Shown one piece after another: positions 40,787-49,026 of a stretch of 64,000 bases of DNA (positions are counted from its first letter, which is position 1; every line of letters begins with the position of its first letter). Position numbers and translations under genes: made by a program. A model generated the notes under the pieces. That model saw nothing but the letters and a program-made list of their open reading frames with translations, was not told the DNA's origin and ran no database searches. The DNA comes from Pseudomonas sp. J452 (lineage in GTDB: Bacteria > Pseudomonadota > Gammaproteobacteria > Pseudomonadales > Pseudomonadaceae): NCBI RefSeq assembly GCF_024666525.1, contig NZ_CP088294.1, forward strand, positions 1,488,001 through 1,552,000, read 5' to 3'.

Positions 40787-40801
40787 ATCGGGGGAAAGCT
40801 A

Positions 40802-41221
40802 ATGCCGTCTATCGTTCGAGGCGCACTCTGCGCGGCCGTGCTGGCGCTCGTCGGCTGCGCCCAGCAGCCCGTTGTGGTGGCTCCTGCGCCGGCCGCCACG
40901 CCGTTGGAAACCGATCCGCAGCAGTGCCTGAGCCAGGCCGAATGCACCACCAAGACCTCGCGCACCCTGCTGTTCGTCTTCGACTATGCCGCCGCCGGAG
41001 GTGCCCTGGTACAGCGCCAAGGGCGTCTGCTGTTCACCCCGGCAGACGCAACGCGTGGCGAGTGGCCGGCCATCTACATCCGTCTGGCCGAGCCCATGGC
41101 TGGGCGCTTCGACTTCAATGCCGAGTGCCAGACGCCACGCTGTCGCTACAGCGCTGCGCAGTTGTTGCAGGTTTATCGCGACTATCTTGCGGGCAAGCCC
41201 GGCGCGCTGGCCCGTCTCTAG
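40802..41221 (+). CDS. Putative small lipoprotein of unknown function
   Basis: 139 residues from ATG 40802, with GGGGAAAG just upstream. The signal ends VLALVGCAQQP, so Cys19 is a probable lipidation site. The mature part has four further cysteines (QQCLSQAECTTK and AECQTPRCRY), which may form disulfides. No known family is recognised. It follows the fba terminator and precedes a chemoreceptor gene by 283 bases. Confidence 0.72.
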   Translation: MPSIVRGALCAAVLALVGCAQQPVVVAPAPAATPLETDPQQCLSQAECTTKTSRTLLFVFDYAAAGGALVQRQGRLLFTPADATRGEWPAIYIRLAEPMAGRFDFNAECQTPRCRYSAAQLLQVYRDYLAGKPGALARL

Positions 41222-41270
41222 TTCGCGGCCTGCTTCCCGGCCAGCCGTAACCCGCGGCGCCCCTCATCTA

Positions 41271-41282
41271 GCACGATCGTGC
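41271..41282. promoter_or_regulatory. GCACGATCGTGC palindrome upstream of the chemoreceptor gene
   Basis: A perfect 12-base palindrome about 220 bases before the chemoreceptor ATG, in the gap 41222-41504. It could be a dimeric regulator site, but no regulator can be assigned and chance occurrence is not excluded. Confidence 0.25.
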
Positions 41283-41504
41283 ATGACGTTCGTCTGATAA
41301 AACCCTGCGCTACTCGCGCCGCCATCAAGCCCTCGATACATATCCCGATACAGTGGCATCTCCATCTAGACTCTTTGCAGGAGCGTGTAGGAGAGGGACG
41401 TTAGCCGCTGTACGGCAGCGCACAGACCGGCATGAGCCGGCAGGTGGTGAGGTGTTGCATTACATCCACCGAAGCATTCGCAGATCGAGAGCCAGGAGTG
41501 AACC

Positions 41505-43502
41505 ATGAGTTCGCTTAAAACAATTCAGGCCCGCTACACCCTTATCTTCATTGCCTTTATCGCCGTGATCTTTGTCCTGACTGAAGAGGGCATCCGCCAC
41601 TTCATCACGCCACAGCTGAAAGCCTCGGAAGAGCAGCTGGTGCTAGGCAAGGTCAACAAGATCGCCGAGACCATCCTCTTCGAGCTGGCCAAGGTCGAAG
41701 CGCAGTCGCGCAGCATCACCCAGACCATTCCACTGCTCGACAGCGCCAGCATCGATAGCGTGGTGCCCGGCCTGGTCGACCAGTACGGTGATCCCAAGGT
41801 GTTCGGCGGCGGCATCTGGCCGCTGCCGCAAAAGCGCTCCGAACTCGCCAAGCACAGCACCTTCTTCCACCGCGATGCCAGCGGCAAGATGACGGTCAAC
41901 ACCTACTGGAACTCCGACGCCGCGCCTAACTACTACGAGCAGCCCTGGCACCGCGCCGGCCAGCAGGCGCCGGCCGGCCACTGCGCCTGGGCCGCGGCCT
42001 ACAAGGACGATGCCAGTGCCCAGCCGCGCACCAACTGCGCCATGGCCATCAGCAAGGATGGTGCGCCGTTCGGCGTGTCGACCATCGACGTGACCCTGGG
42101 CTTCTTCAACAAGCTGGTGGCCGAGAAGGAAAAGGAAATCCAGGGCGAGGTGATGATCGTCGAGCCGGACGGCAAGATCCTCAGCAACCAGTCGAGTATC
42201 GGCGGCGAGATCGTGCTGAAGAACGTATCCGAGCTGGCTCGTCAGTCGTTGTTCGTCAACGAGATCCAGGAAGGGCTGGGCCAGATCGGCCGCGACGCCT
42301 TGTTCAAGCACCAGTTCCAGGCCAAGGACGGCGATGACTGGACCTTCTACCTGCAGCCGATCGAGGGTACGCCCTGGCTGCTGGCCGCGGCGCTGCCGAC
42401 TCACCTGCTCACCGAGAACAGCGCCGGTGTGCTGAAGACCCTGGCCACCCTGCAGATTCCCCTGGTGATCCTGTTGCTGGCGATGATGCTGTTTTCCATC
42501 CGCCAACTGATGCAGCGCTTGCATGTGCTACGCGGCAATATCGACTCGCTGTCCGCTGGCGATGCCGACCTGACCCGGCGCATCGCCCTCAAGGGCGAGG
42601 ACGAGATGGACGCGGTGGGCAGCTCGGTCAACCGTTTCATCGCCTACCTGCAGAACATGATCGCCGATGTCACCCAGGCTTCCGCGGTGATCGCCGAAGA
42701 ACTTGGGCAACTGCAGCAGCAGTCGCGCCACACCAACGAAGTGCTGACCCGCCACGCCTCGGAAACCGATCAGGCGGTGACGGCCATCACCGAGATGAGC
42801 TCCACCGCCGACACCGTGGCACAGAGCGCGACCGAGACCGCCAGCTTCACCCGCGATGCCAACGACAAGGCCGAACAGTCCCGTGTGGTAGTGGCCGAAG
42901 CCTCGACCAGCGTGCTGGCCCTGGTCGACGAGGTGGAAAGCGCCACCGCGCGCGTGCAGGAGATGCAGCAGGACGCCCAGCGCATCAACGATGTGCTCGG
43001 CGTGATCGGCGAAATTGCCGGGCAGACCAACCTGCTGGCGCTCAACGCCGCCATCGAGGCGGCGCGTGCCGGTGAGCAGGGCCGTGGCTTTGCCGTGGTC
43101 GCCGACGAGGTGCGTGCCCTGGCCGGGCGCACCCAGCAGAGCACCTCGGAAATCAACGAGATGCTCAGCAAGCTGCAGCAGGGCGTCAGCTCGGCGGTGC
43201 AGGCCATGGAGAAGACCAAGGCCAGCTGCCAGGCCACGGCGGACAAGACCTCGCGGGTCAACGTCGGCCTCGACGACATGGCCTCTTCGGTGGGGCGCAT
43301 CCATGACCTCAGCGCGCAGATCGCCACGGCTGCCGAGGAGCAGAGCGCGGTGACCGAGGAGATCAACCAGAACATGGTTGCCATCCGCCACATGGTCGAT
43401 GACCTGGTCAGCAGCGGGCAGCAGGCGGACAAGAGCACCGACGCGCTGCTCGCCTCCAACCGCCGCCTGGTCGAGCTGGTCAACCGCTTCAAGGTGCGCT
43501 GA
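41505..43502 (+). CDS. Methyl-accepting chemotaxis protein with large periplasmic sensor
   Basis: 665 residues. Membrane helix 1 (about 9-27), a periplasmic domain of about 280 residues with dCache-like features (GGIWPLPQKRSEL, VNTYWNSDAAPNYYEQPWHRAG, GVSTIDVTLGF), membrane helix 2 (about 308-327), HAMP, then the signalling coiled coil. The hairpin tip is GEIAGQTNLLALNAAIEAARAGEQGRGFAVVADEVRALA. There is no C-terminal CheR-binding pentapeptide. It should report a periplasmic ligand to CheA. The ligand is unknown. The ATG has CCAGGAG at six bases. Confidence 0.88.
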   Translation: MSSLKTIQARYTLIFIAFIAVIFVLTEEGIRHFITPQLKASEEQLVLGKVNKIAETILFELAKVEAQSRSITQTIPLLDSASIDSVVPGLVDQYGDPKVFGGGIWPLPQKRSELAKHSTFFHRDASGKMTVNTYWNSDAAPNYYEQPWHRAGQQAPAGHCAWAAAYKDDASAQPRTNCAMAISKDGAPFGVSTIDVTLGFFNKLVAEKEKEIQGEVMIVEPDGKILSNQSSIGGEIVLKNVSELARQSLFVNEIQEGLGQIGRDALFKHQFQAKDGDDWTFYLQPIEGTPWLLAAALPTHLLTENSAGVLKTLATLQIPLVILLLAMMLFSIRQLMQRLHVLRGNIDSLSAGDADLTRRIALKGEDEMDAVGSSVNRFIAYLQNMIADVTQASAVIAEELGQLQQQSRHTNEVLTRHASETDQAVTAITEMSSTADTVAQSATETASFTRDANDKAEQSRVVVAEASTSVLALVDEVESATARVQEMQQDAQRINDVLGVIGEIAGQTNLLALNAAIEAARAGEQGRGFAVVADEVRALAGRTQQSTSEINEMLSKLQQGVSSAVQAMEKTKASCQATADKTSRVNVGLDDMASSVGRIHDLSAQIATAAEEQSAVTEEINQNMVAIRHMVDDLVSSGQQADKSTDALLASNRRLVELVNRFKVR

Positions 43503-43575
43503 GTGGTCACTGCCCACGGGTGCCGCGCGGCCCCGTGGGCGGTAGACTGGCTACCCGTTCCCGCCGTACAGCCCG

Positions 43576-44076
43576 ATGACCGCGCTCAGATACCTCCAGG
43601 CCTACCCGATGCACCTGCAGCAGCAGGTGATGCAGATGATCGCCGACGGCCGTCTCGGTGATTACCTGGACACGCGCTATCCGGCGCGCCACCAGATCCA
43701 GAGCGACAAGGCCCTGTATGCCTACACCCTGGGGCTCAAGCAGGAGCACCTGCGTAACGCGCCGAACATCGACAAGGTGCTCTACGACAACCGCCTCGAC
43801 CTGACCCACCGCGCTCTTGGCCTGCACACGGCGGTATCGCGGGTGCAGGGCGGCAAGCTCAAGGCGAAGAAGGAGATCCGTGTGGCCGCGCTGTTCAAGG
43901 AGGCGGCGCCGGAATTCCTGCAGATGATCGTGGTGCACGAGCTGGCGCACCTGAAGGAAGTCGACCACAACAAGGCCTTCTACAAGCTCTGCGAATACAT
44001 GCTGCCGGGCTACCACCAGCTGGAATTCGACCTGCGCGTGTACCTGACCTGGCGCGAATTGGTTGCACCGAACTGA
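43576..44076 (+). CDS. YgjP-like zinc metallopeptidase (M48-related, DUF45)
   Basis: 166 residues. Zinc motif HELAH with H121, E122 and H125, followed by LKEVDHNKAFYKLCEYMLP, where His in DHNKAFY is the likely third ligand. This is the YgjP/WLM-like pattern of small metallopeptidases or metal-dependent hydrolases. Substrate unknown. It lies 73 bases after the chemoreceptor gene on the same strand and has no clear functional partner. Confidence 0.78.
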   Translation: MTALRYLQAYPMHLQQQVMQMIADGRLGDYLDTRYPARHQIQSDKALYAYTLGLKQEHLRNAPNIDKVLYDNRLDLTHRALGLHTAVSRVQGGKLKAKKEIRVAALFKEAAPEFLQMIVVHELAHLKEVDHNKAFYKLCEYMLPGYHQLEFDLRVYLTWRELVAPN

Positions 44077-44318
44077 GTGCGTGATCAATCTGCAAGCCGA
44101 GTCGTACAAGAACTGAACAGCAGGGTGCAGCCCACGGCTGACCGGGCCTGGACGGGATCATGCGCAGGTTATCCACAGAGTCATCCCCGCCGGCTGTGCA
44201 TAAGCTATCCGACCAGCGTCAGCGCCAGGATGATGGCCAAGCGCTATGGTTAAGCTATGCCATCGGCAATGGAGCCCCCTTCCCGCGCAAGGCCGCGTCT
44301 TCTCGCGGAGTACAGCCC

Positions 44319-45371
44319 ATGAGTAGTTCAACGCTCAGCATCGAACAGCTGAGCAGCTTCAGTCCGATGGACTTCCTCACCCCGCATTACCGCCAGCAGC
44401 TGCATGCCAGCCTGACATACCTGCAGCGCCCGGCCGGTACCCTGCTATTGCAGAAGGGTGAGCGCTCGCTGGCGCAGTACTACCTGCTCAGCGGCAAGGT
44501 GGCGGTGGATGCCGGTCCGGCCAAGCAGACCTTCGAAGGCGGTTCGCCGCAGGCGCACATGCCGCTCAACGGGGCTCAGCCCAATCCGGCCACGGTCAAG
44601 GCACTGACCGATGTCAGCCTGTTCGCCGTCGAGCACCAGTTGCTCGAGCGCCTGCTTGGCTGGAGCCAGGAAGCCGCCTATCAGGTCGACAGCCTGGGCG
44701 GTGGCATGCAGGTGGATGAGGATGACGGCGAGGACTGGCTGGCGCGTTTGCTCGGTACTCCACTGTTCGGCCGCCTGGCGCCCTCGCACCTGCATGCCCT
44801 GCTGGCGCGTTTCGAGTATGTCGAGGCCAAGGCCGGTGACAACGTGGTCAGCTACGGTGAGCCGGGCGAGCACTTCTACGTGATCAAGCGCGGGCGCGCG
44901 CGTATCAGCCTGCCACCGGCTTACCGCGAACAGCCGGCGCTGAGCCTGGAGAGCGGTGACTTCTTCGGCGAGGAGGCGCTGGTCAGTGGCTCGGTGCGTT
45001 CGGCCAGCGTGACCATGCTCGAAGATGGCGAGCTGGCGCGCTTGCACCGTGACGACTTCGTCGAGCTGGTGCGACCGACCCTGATCCCGCGGATCAGCGG
45101 CAAGGAGCTGGAAAAGATCGGCCAACAGGCCGGGCGCAAGTACCTGCTGCTCGATGTGCGCCTGGCTGTCGAGTACCGCCTGGGCCATCTGCCGGAGAGC
45201 TTCAACCTGCCGGTGGCCAACCTGCGCACCCACGCCGACAGCCTCGATCGTGGCACCTGCTATGTGGTCACCCCGGAAGGCGGCATCCGCAGCGAACTGG
45301 CCGTGCACCTGCTCAACCAGCTCGGCTTCGACGCCTACCTGCTGGGCGAGGCTTCATCGGCTGCGGCCTGA
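44319..45371 (+). CDS. Cyclic-nucleotide-binding protein with degenerate rhodanese domain
   Basis: 350 residues from ATG 44319. Two cNMP-binding-like domains: a degenerate one (about 20-130) and a better preserved one (about 148-265) with the phosphate cassette GDFFGEEALVSGSVRSASV, including the Arg. A rhodanese-like domain (about 275-345) has LLDVRLAVEYRLGHLPESFNLP, but the active loop reads TPEGGIRS, so the catalytic Cys is missing. It is probably a sensory or scaffold protein, not a sulfurtransferase. No DNA-binding domain is present. Same strand as the metallopeptidase gene, 242 bases away. Confidence 0.8.
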   Translation: MSSSTLSIEQLSSFSPMDFLTPHYRQQLHASLTYLQRPAGTLLLQKGERSLAQYYLLSGKVAVDAGPAKQTFEGGSPQAHMPLNGAQPNPATVKALTDVSLFAVEHQLLERLLGWSQEAAYQVDSLGGGMQVDEDDGEDWLARLLGTPLFGRLAPSHLHALLARFEYVEAKAGDNVVSYGEPGEHFYVIKRGRARISLPPAYREQPALSLESGDFFGEEALVSGSVRSASVTMLEDGELARLHRDDFVELVRPTLIPRISGKELEKIGQQAGRKYLLLDVRLAVEYRLGHLPESFNLPVANLRTHADSLDRGTCYVVTPEGGIRSELAVHLLNQLGFDAYLLGEASSAAA

Positions 45372-45440
45372 GCCTGGCGCTGCAGGCGGGATGGGCGTGG
45401 TCTCGCCAGCCGGTCTTCACGGCCTGCGCGCGGCTGCGCG

Positions 45441-45911
45441 TCAGACGGCCTGCAGGATCTGCCAACGCTGCGGGCCGCTGCTTACCTCGTCCCCCACGCC
45501 GAGCCCCAGCAGTTGCTGCCCGAGCGGTGCGCGCGGGGTGATCAGCATGACCTCGCCCCATGCGCTCGGTAGTTTCAGGCCGGCGCCATCCGGGCCGAGC
45601 AGCAGGCACTGGCGCCGCCCGTCGGCCGTCTGCAGCAACACCAGGGCGCCGAGCTGAATGCCCTGTTCCTCGTCGAAGTCGCGCATCTGCAGGGTTCGCC
45701 AGGCGTGCAGTGCCTGGCGAATCTCCTCCACCCGCCGCGCCTGCCCGGCAGCCAGGTAGGAGGCCTCCAGGCCGAGGGTGTCGTACTTGTTCTCGGCGAT
45801 ATTTTCTTCGTGGGTGGCTGCTTCGTGGGCGGTTTGCGCTGCGCGCACGGCCATGGCCAGATCGGCCTCCAGGTGCTCGCACACCTGTTGTTGCAGAAGG
45901 GTCTTGTCCAT
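45441..45911 (-). CDS. GreA/GreB-family protein
   Basis: 156 residues from ATG 45911. The N-terminal helical region has EENIAENKYDTLGLEASYLAAGQA, and the C-terminal part is beta-rich with IQLGALVLLQTADGRRQCLLLG and ITPRAPLGQQLLGLGVGDEV, the PxSPxGxALLGxxxGD-like pattern of the GreA/GreB C-terminal domain. It may act on RNA polymerase, but the N-terminal acidic coiled-coil tip of true Gre factors is not clear. A longer open frame upstream runs antisense to the next gene and is not used. Confidence 0.65.
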   Translation of the reverse strand: MDKTLLQQQVCEHLEADLAMAVRAAQTAHEAATHEENIAENKYDTLGLEASYLAAGQARRVEEIRQALHAWRTLQMRDFDEEQGIQLGALVLLQTADGRRQCLLLGPDGAGLKLPSAWGEVMLITPRAPLGQQLLGLGVGDEVSSGPQRWQILQAV

Positions 45912-46019
45912 GGTCGTGGCGGGCAGTGAACGGGCGTGCAGGGTAGCAGGCCACCCTGGCCGGGGTCTTGTGTCCATGCGCTGGTCTAGACTCAGGCAGA
46001 TTCCGCAAGGTGATCTCCC

Positions 46020-46769
46020 ATGCGCACTCTTCGCTGCTGCCTGCTGTGCCTGATGTTCTGCTACGCCGGCCTGGGGTTGGCGGCCGAGCCCCTGCAGCTG
46101 TACACCGAGGAGTACCCGCCGCTGAATTTCAGCCAGGCGGGCAAGCCTGCCGGGCTCGGTGTTGAGGTGGTGGAGGAAATCCTCCGGCGCACCGGGCAAC
46201 AGGCGCGTATCAGCGTGGTGCCCTGGGCGCGTGGCTACCAGGCGGCGCAAACCGAGCCGAATACCGGGCTGTTCGTCGCCATGCGTACCGAGGAGCGCGA
46301 GCAGCTGTTCAAGTGGGTCGGCCCGCTGACCGTGGTCGCCACCAGTTTCTATGCCCTCAAGGGTTCCGGCTTGACCATCTCCAGCCTGGAAGACGCCAGC
46401 AAGGTCGGCACCATCGCCGTGCCGCGCCAGTGGTACAGCTACCAGACGCTTGAAGCCAAGGGCCTGCCCAACCTCTACGGAGTGATCGGGCCGAGGCAAA
46501 TGATGACCATGCTGCGCCATCGGCGGGTGCCGGTGGTGGTGGCGGACAACGTCACCCTGGTCAGCCTGCTCGCCCTGGGCGAACTCAAGCCGGAGGATGT
46601 CGAACCCTTGCACAGTTTTCTGCATAGCTATGCCTACATCGCCTTCTCACCATCGACCGACGATGCGCTGATTGCGCAGTGGCAGGCGACACTGAATGCG
46701 ATGAAGGCCGACGGCAGTTTCGCCACGATCTACCAACGCTGGCTGCCAGGGCAGGAGATGCCGGACTAG
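46020..46769 (+). CDS. Periplasmic solute-binding protein (SBP family 3), orphan
   Basis: 249 residues. A signal peptide rich in Cys and Leu (MRTLRCCLLCLMFCYAGLGLA) is followed by LQLYTEEYPPLNFSQAGKPAGLGVEVVEEILRRTG, the standard family 3 opening. Further family segments are VPWARGYQAAQ, RTEEREQLFKWVGPL and, near the end, DGSFATIYQRWLPGQ. No transport genes adjoin it, a common Pseudomonas situation for TIGR02285-like or sensor-associated binding proteins. Its stop overlaps the 3' end of the convergent membrane-protein gene by four bases. Confidence 0.75.
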   Translation: MRTLRCCLLCLMFCYAGLGLAAEPLQLYTEEYPPLNFSQAGKPAGLGVEVVEEILRRTGQQARISVVPWARGYQAAQTEPNTGLFVAMRTEEREQLFKWVGPLTVVATSFYALKGSGLTISSLEDASKVGTIAVPRQWYSYQTLEAKGLPNLYGVIGPRQMMTMLRHRRVPVVVADNVTLVSLLALGELKPEDVEPLHSFLHSYAYIAFSPSTDDALIAQWQATLNAMKADGSFATIYQRWLPGQEMPD

Positions 46770-47575
46770 CCCTTGCAGTCGCGCAGGCGCATGAACTCGG
46801 CGCGGCTGATGCGCTGGAAATCCTGGCTCCCGTAGTCATAGTCGTCGGCCGGGCTGAAGCTAAGCGTCACGCGGTAGAAGCCAAAACGCGGGGAGATGGT
46901 CAGCGGATGATGCGCCTTGGCTGTCAGCGTCAGGCTCAGGCCCCGTGGCTGGGCGCTGTAGGCGCTGAGGCAGCGCTGGTGCAGACGAACCTCGCCACGC
47001 TGCGGCTGCGACCAGTTGGCCTGCAGATCCTGCAGCTCGGTGGCGTAGGAGTCGCGGCTCTGCACGCTGGCAATCAGGCCCATATCCGCGCGGTCGGGGG
47101 CGATGACCTGCTCATCTTCCAGGGCGTAGTCATACTGCGGGCTGCCATGCACATCGAGCACCACCACCCGATCGGGCAGGCGCACCTGGTAGTCGGTGTC
47201 GCCCAGCAGCTTGTCCCACACCGTGATGCGTTCTTCGAAGCGCCAGTTGTCCCAGTAGCTGACCGAGGGGCGGAAGCGGGCATAGTCATGGCGCAGCTCG
47301 CCCAGGTCGGCATACACCTGCGGGTAGGCATAGGCCACGGCGGTATTGGCCAGCTCGACCTGATTGACCCGGCCGAGATGGCGCCAACTGAAACCATAAA
47401 GGGCACCCAACTCCCACACCGCCACACTGACGCACAGCAGCACGCTCAGGCCATAACGGCGCAGAGCCAGCGCCCAGCCGCGGCGGGCCCCGCACCAGGG
47501 GAACAGCAACAGCCCGCGCACCAGTACGGCAAGCGCCAACAGCGCACACAGCAAGAGTCCCAACATCATCAGCAT
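46766..47575 (-). CDS. Membrane protein of unknown function
   Basis: 269 residues. Two N-terminal membrane helices (about 1-27 and 38-62) are followed by a 200-residue soluble domain rich in Tyr and Asp (VSYWDNWRFEERITVWDKLLGDTDYQVRLP, and FSPADDYDYGSQDFQRISRAEF at the end). The domain should face the periplasm if both helices span. I do not recognise the family. Convergent with the binding-protein gene, sharing four bases. Confidence 0.65.
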   Translation of the reverse strand: MLMMLGLLLCALLALAVLVRGLLLFPWCGARRGWALALRRYGLSVLLCVSVAVWELGALYGFSWRHLGRVNQVELANTAVAYAYPQVYADLGELRHDYARFRPSVSYWDNWRFEERITVWDKLLGDTDYQVRLPDRVVVLDVHGSPQYDYALEDEQVIAPDRADMGLIASVQSRDSYATELQDLQANWSQPQRGEVRLHQRCLSAYSAQPRGLSLTLTAKAHHPLTISPRFGFYRVTLSFSPADDYDYGSQDFQRISRAEFMRLRDCKG

Positions 47576-47632
47576 TGCCCGTCCTCCTCGGTGAAGGCCG
47601 GCAGTCTGCGGCGCCAGGATGGAGGTGCTGGG

Positions 47633-48106
47633 TCAGGCCTGTGGAGATTGTGTGGAGCTACGGCGCATGCCGATATGCGGGATGCCGTCGTCCAGATAGA
47701 CCTCGCCGACCGGGGCGAAGCCATAGCGGCCGTAGTAGCCCTGCAGGTGCGCCTGGGCCGATAGATAAATTGGCCGGCCCGGCCAGTGCTCGGCGCAGGC
47801 CAGCAGTGCGCGCTCCATCAGTGCATGACCGAGGCCCGTGCCGCGCGCCTCAGGCGCGACCGCCACGCGGCCGATCACCACATCACCGCCCTGCGTCGCT
47901 GGGTCGAGCAGGCGCAGATAGGCCACCAGCACATCGCCCTGCCAGGCCAGCAGGTGGCAGGTAGCACCGAGCAGGTCCTGCCCATCCACATCCAGATAAG
48001 GGCAGTTCTGCTCAACCACGAACACCTGCGCGCGCAAGGCGAGCAGGGCGTAAAGCTCGTGGGTGGAGAGGTCGGCGTGATGGCGGACAAACCAGGTGAT
48101 GGGCAT
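47633..48106 (-). CDS. elaA: ElaA-family GNAT acetyltransferase
   Basis: 157 residues from ATG 48106; the frame continues upstream but without a ribosome site. ElaA features: LYALLALRAQVFVVEQNCPYLDVDGQDL, then VIGRVAVAPEARGTGLGHALM as acetyl-CoA loop, and LSAQAHLQGYYGRYGF. Substrate unknown. It marks the left edge of the low-GC accessory segment: everything between its start and 52.9 kb looks imported. Confidence 0.87.
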   Translation of the reverse strand: MPITWFVRHHADLSTHELYALLALRAQVFVVEQNCPYLDVDGQDLLGATCHLLAWQGDVLVAYLRLLDPATQGGDVVIGRVAVAPEARGTGLGHALMERALLACAEHWPGRPIYLSAQAHLQGYYGRYGFAPVGEVYLDDGIPHIGMRRSSTQSPQA

Positions 48107-48182
48107 GAGGGTGGCTCTGTGGTGCAAGGTTGCAACGGGGTGAAGGTGCGTAGCGAACGACTTTAACCGGTTGCTGGGCAGT

Positions 48183-48704
48183 TCATAACTTCCGCGAAAG
48201 CCAGATAGCCATGGATGTACACGAAGAGACCACGGCCCAAATAAGCCAATTGGCTCTAACTGGCTCACCACCATTGTCCAGCGCGTGCTCAAGGTGGGAT
48301 TTCTCGTCTGCCTCAATCGCCTTGACGGCCAGCCAGGCCGCCTGGTCATGCTGCTCTAGAAAGTGAAGCTGCTCTTGCAGGTGCTTGTAGACGGTGCTTT
48401 CGACGGCGGCCGTGCATGACCAGATGGCTTTCGGCCCGAGCAGGGCTGTGATCAGGCCCAGGGTTGCACCGCCCAGGTTCCACAGGGGGAGGGCATAACA
48501 GGTGCGCGCATGCCTTTTTCGCAGTTCTGACTCGAATGTCCGGTAGTGCGATTTCTCATGCGCCAACATTTCTTCAAGGGCAGGAACACAGCTTGGCCAC
48601 AGGCGCCTGGAAACAGCGATTTGAGTTGTATAGATACTGATAGCGCCACGCTCTCCGGCATGGTCGACGCGCAGGATGCGTTCGACTTCTTTTTGCGTAG
48701 CCAC
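48183..48704 (-). CDS. Coq7-like diiron hydroxylase (demethoxyubiquinone hydroxylase family), accessory copy
   Basis: 173 residues from GTG 48704, with AGGAG six bases upstream. The complete Coq7 diiron set is present: E18 in VDHAGERGA, E50 and H53 in HEKSH, E102 in VESTVYKH, and E134 and H137 in ADEKSH. The C-terminus is a hydrophobic helix (WLIWAVVSSCTSMAIWLS), a possible membrane anchor. The family hydroxylates a ubiquinone precursor. Its base composition is visibly poorer in GC than its neighbours, and an attC-like site precedes it, so it was probably acquired. Pseudomonas normally has a core coq7 elsewhere, so this may be a paralogue with a different substrate. Confidence 0.8.
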   Translation of the reverse strand: MATQKEVERILRVDHAGERGAISIYTTQIAVSRRLWPSCVPALEEMLAHEKSHYRTFESELRKRHARTCYALPLWNLGGATLGLITALLGPKAIWSCTAAVESTVYKHLQEQLHFLEQHDQAAWLAVKAIEADEKSHLEHALDNGGEPVRANWLIWAVVSSCTSMAIWLSRKL

Positions 48705-48720
48705 TGAAACTCCTATAAGG

Positions 48721-48797
48721 GATTAGCGTTTTGCTTAAGGGGCCGCGGGATGTGGTCCGGAACGATCGAGGCGGGTGACTTAAACCCGTTGTTAGAG
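48721..48797 (-). other. attC-like recombination site (integron cassette remnant)
   Basis: Read on the minus strand, the site opens CTCTAAC (6 of 7 to RYYYAAC). Then come AACGGG, GTTTAAGTC, an imperfect hairpin, CCCCTTAAGC, AAAAC and finally GCTAATC (about 5 of 7 to GTTRRRY). Inner GTTTAAG and CTTAAGC can pair. Length 77 bases is close to chromosomal Pseudomonas attC sites as I recall them. The stop codon of the preceding ORF lies in CTCTAAC, a frequent cassette arrangement, and the next gene starts 17 bases beyond. No integrase is visible. Degenerate core bases keep confidence moderate. Confidence 0.5.
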
Positions 48798-48997
48798 GCG
48801 GGCAGATGCTTCCCATTGAGGCGTGTCCCGACTGCGGAGCTAATGAATGAGCTGTACATAGCTAATCACGAGAGCTACTGGGATGACATACGCGCCACTG
48901 ACTAGTGCGGCCCAGAACGCTGGACGGGGCCGGCTCCGAGACAATGCGAGCAACAACCCGGAGAGCGCCAAAGCGGCAAGTGCGAGCTACCACTCAC
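48792..48997 (-). pseudogene. Decayed small membrane-protein ORF
   Basis: From 48986 the frame reads LALAALALSGLLLALSRS, then AFWAALVSGAYVIPVALV and ISYVQLIH, clearly hydrophobic and protein-like. It meets TAG at 48840-48842, continues LRSRDTPQWEASARL and ends TAA at 48792-48794 inside the attC-like site. A start such as GTG 48997 is in another frame, so at least one frameshift and one nonsense change are needed to explain it. Two membrane helices can be inferred; the family is unknown. Confidence 0.45.
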
Positions 48998-49026
48998 TTT
49001 TTTGATGTTTGTGATAACTCGACAGG

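Noticed and set aside
48140..48172. Second attC-like half site downstream of the Coq7-like gene
   Set aside because: On the minus strand AACCGGTTAAAGTC resembles AACGGGTTTAAGTC of the better site, but no matching core boxes or second half follow, so chance or a truncated relic cannot be separated.
48843..48905. Short plus-strand frame MNELYIANHESYWDDIRATD
   Set aside because: No ribosome site and it lies antisense to the decayed membrane-protein frame, whose composition is far more protein-like.
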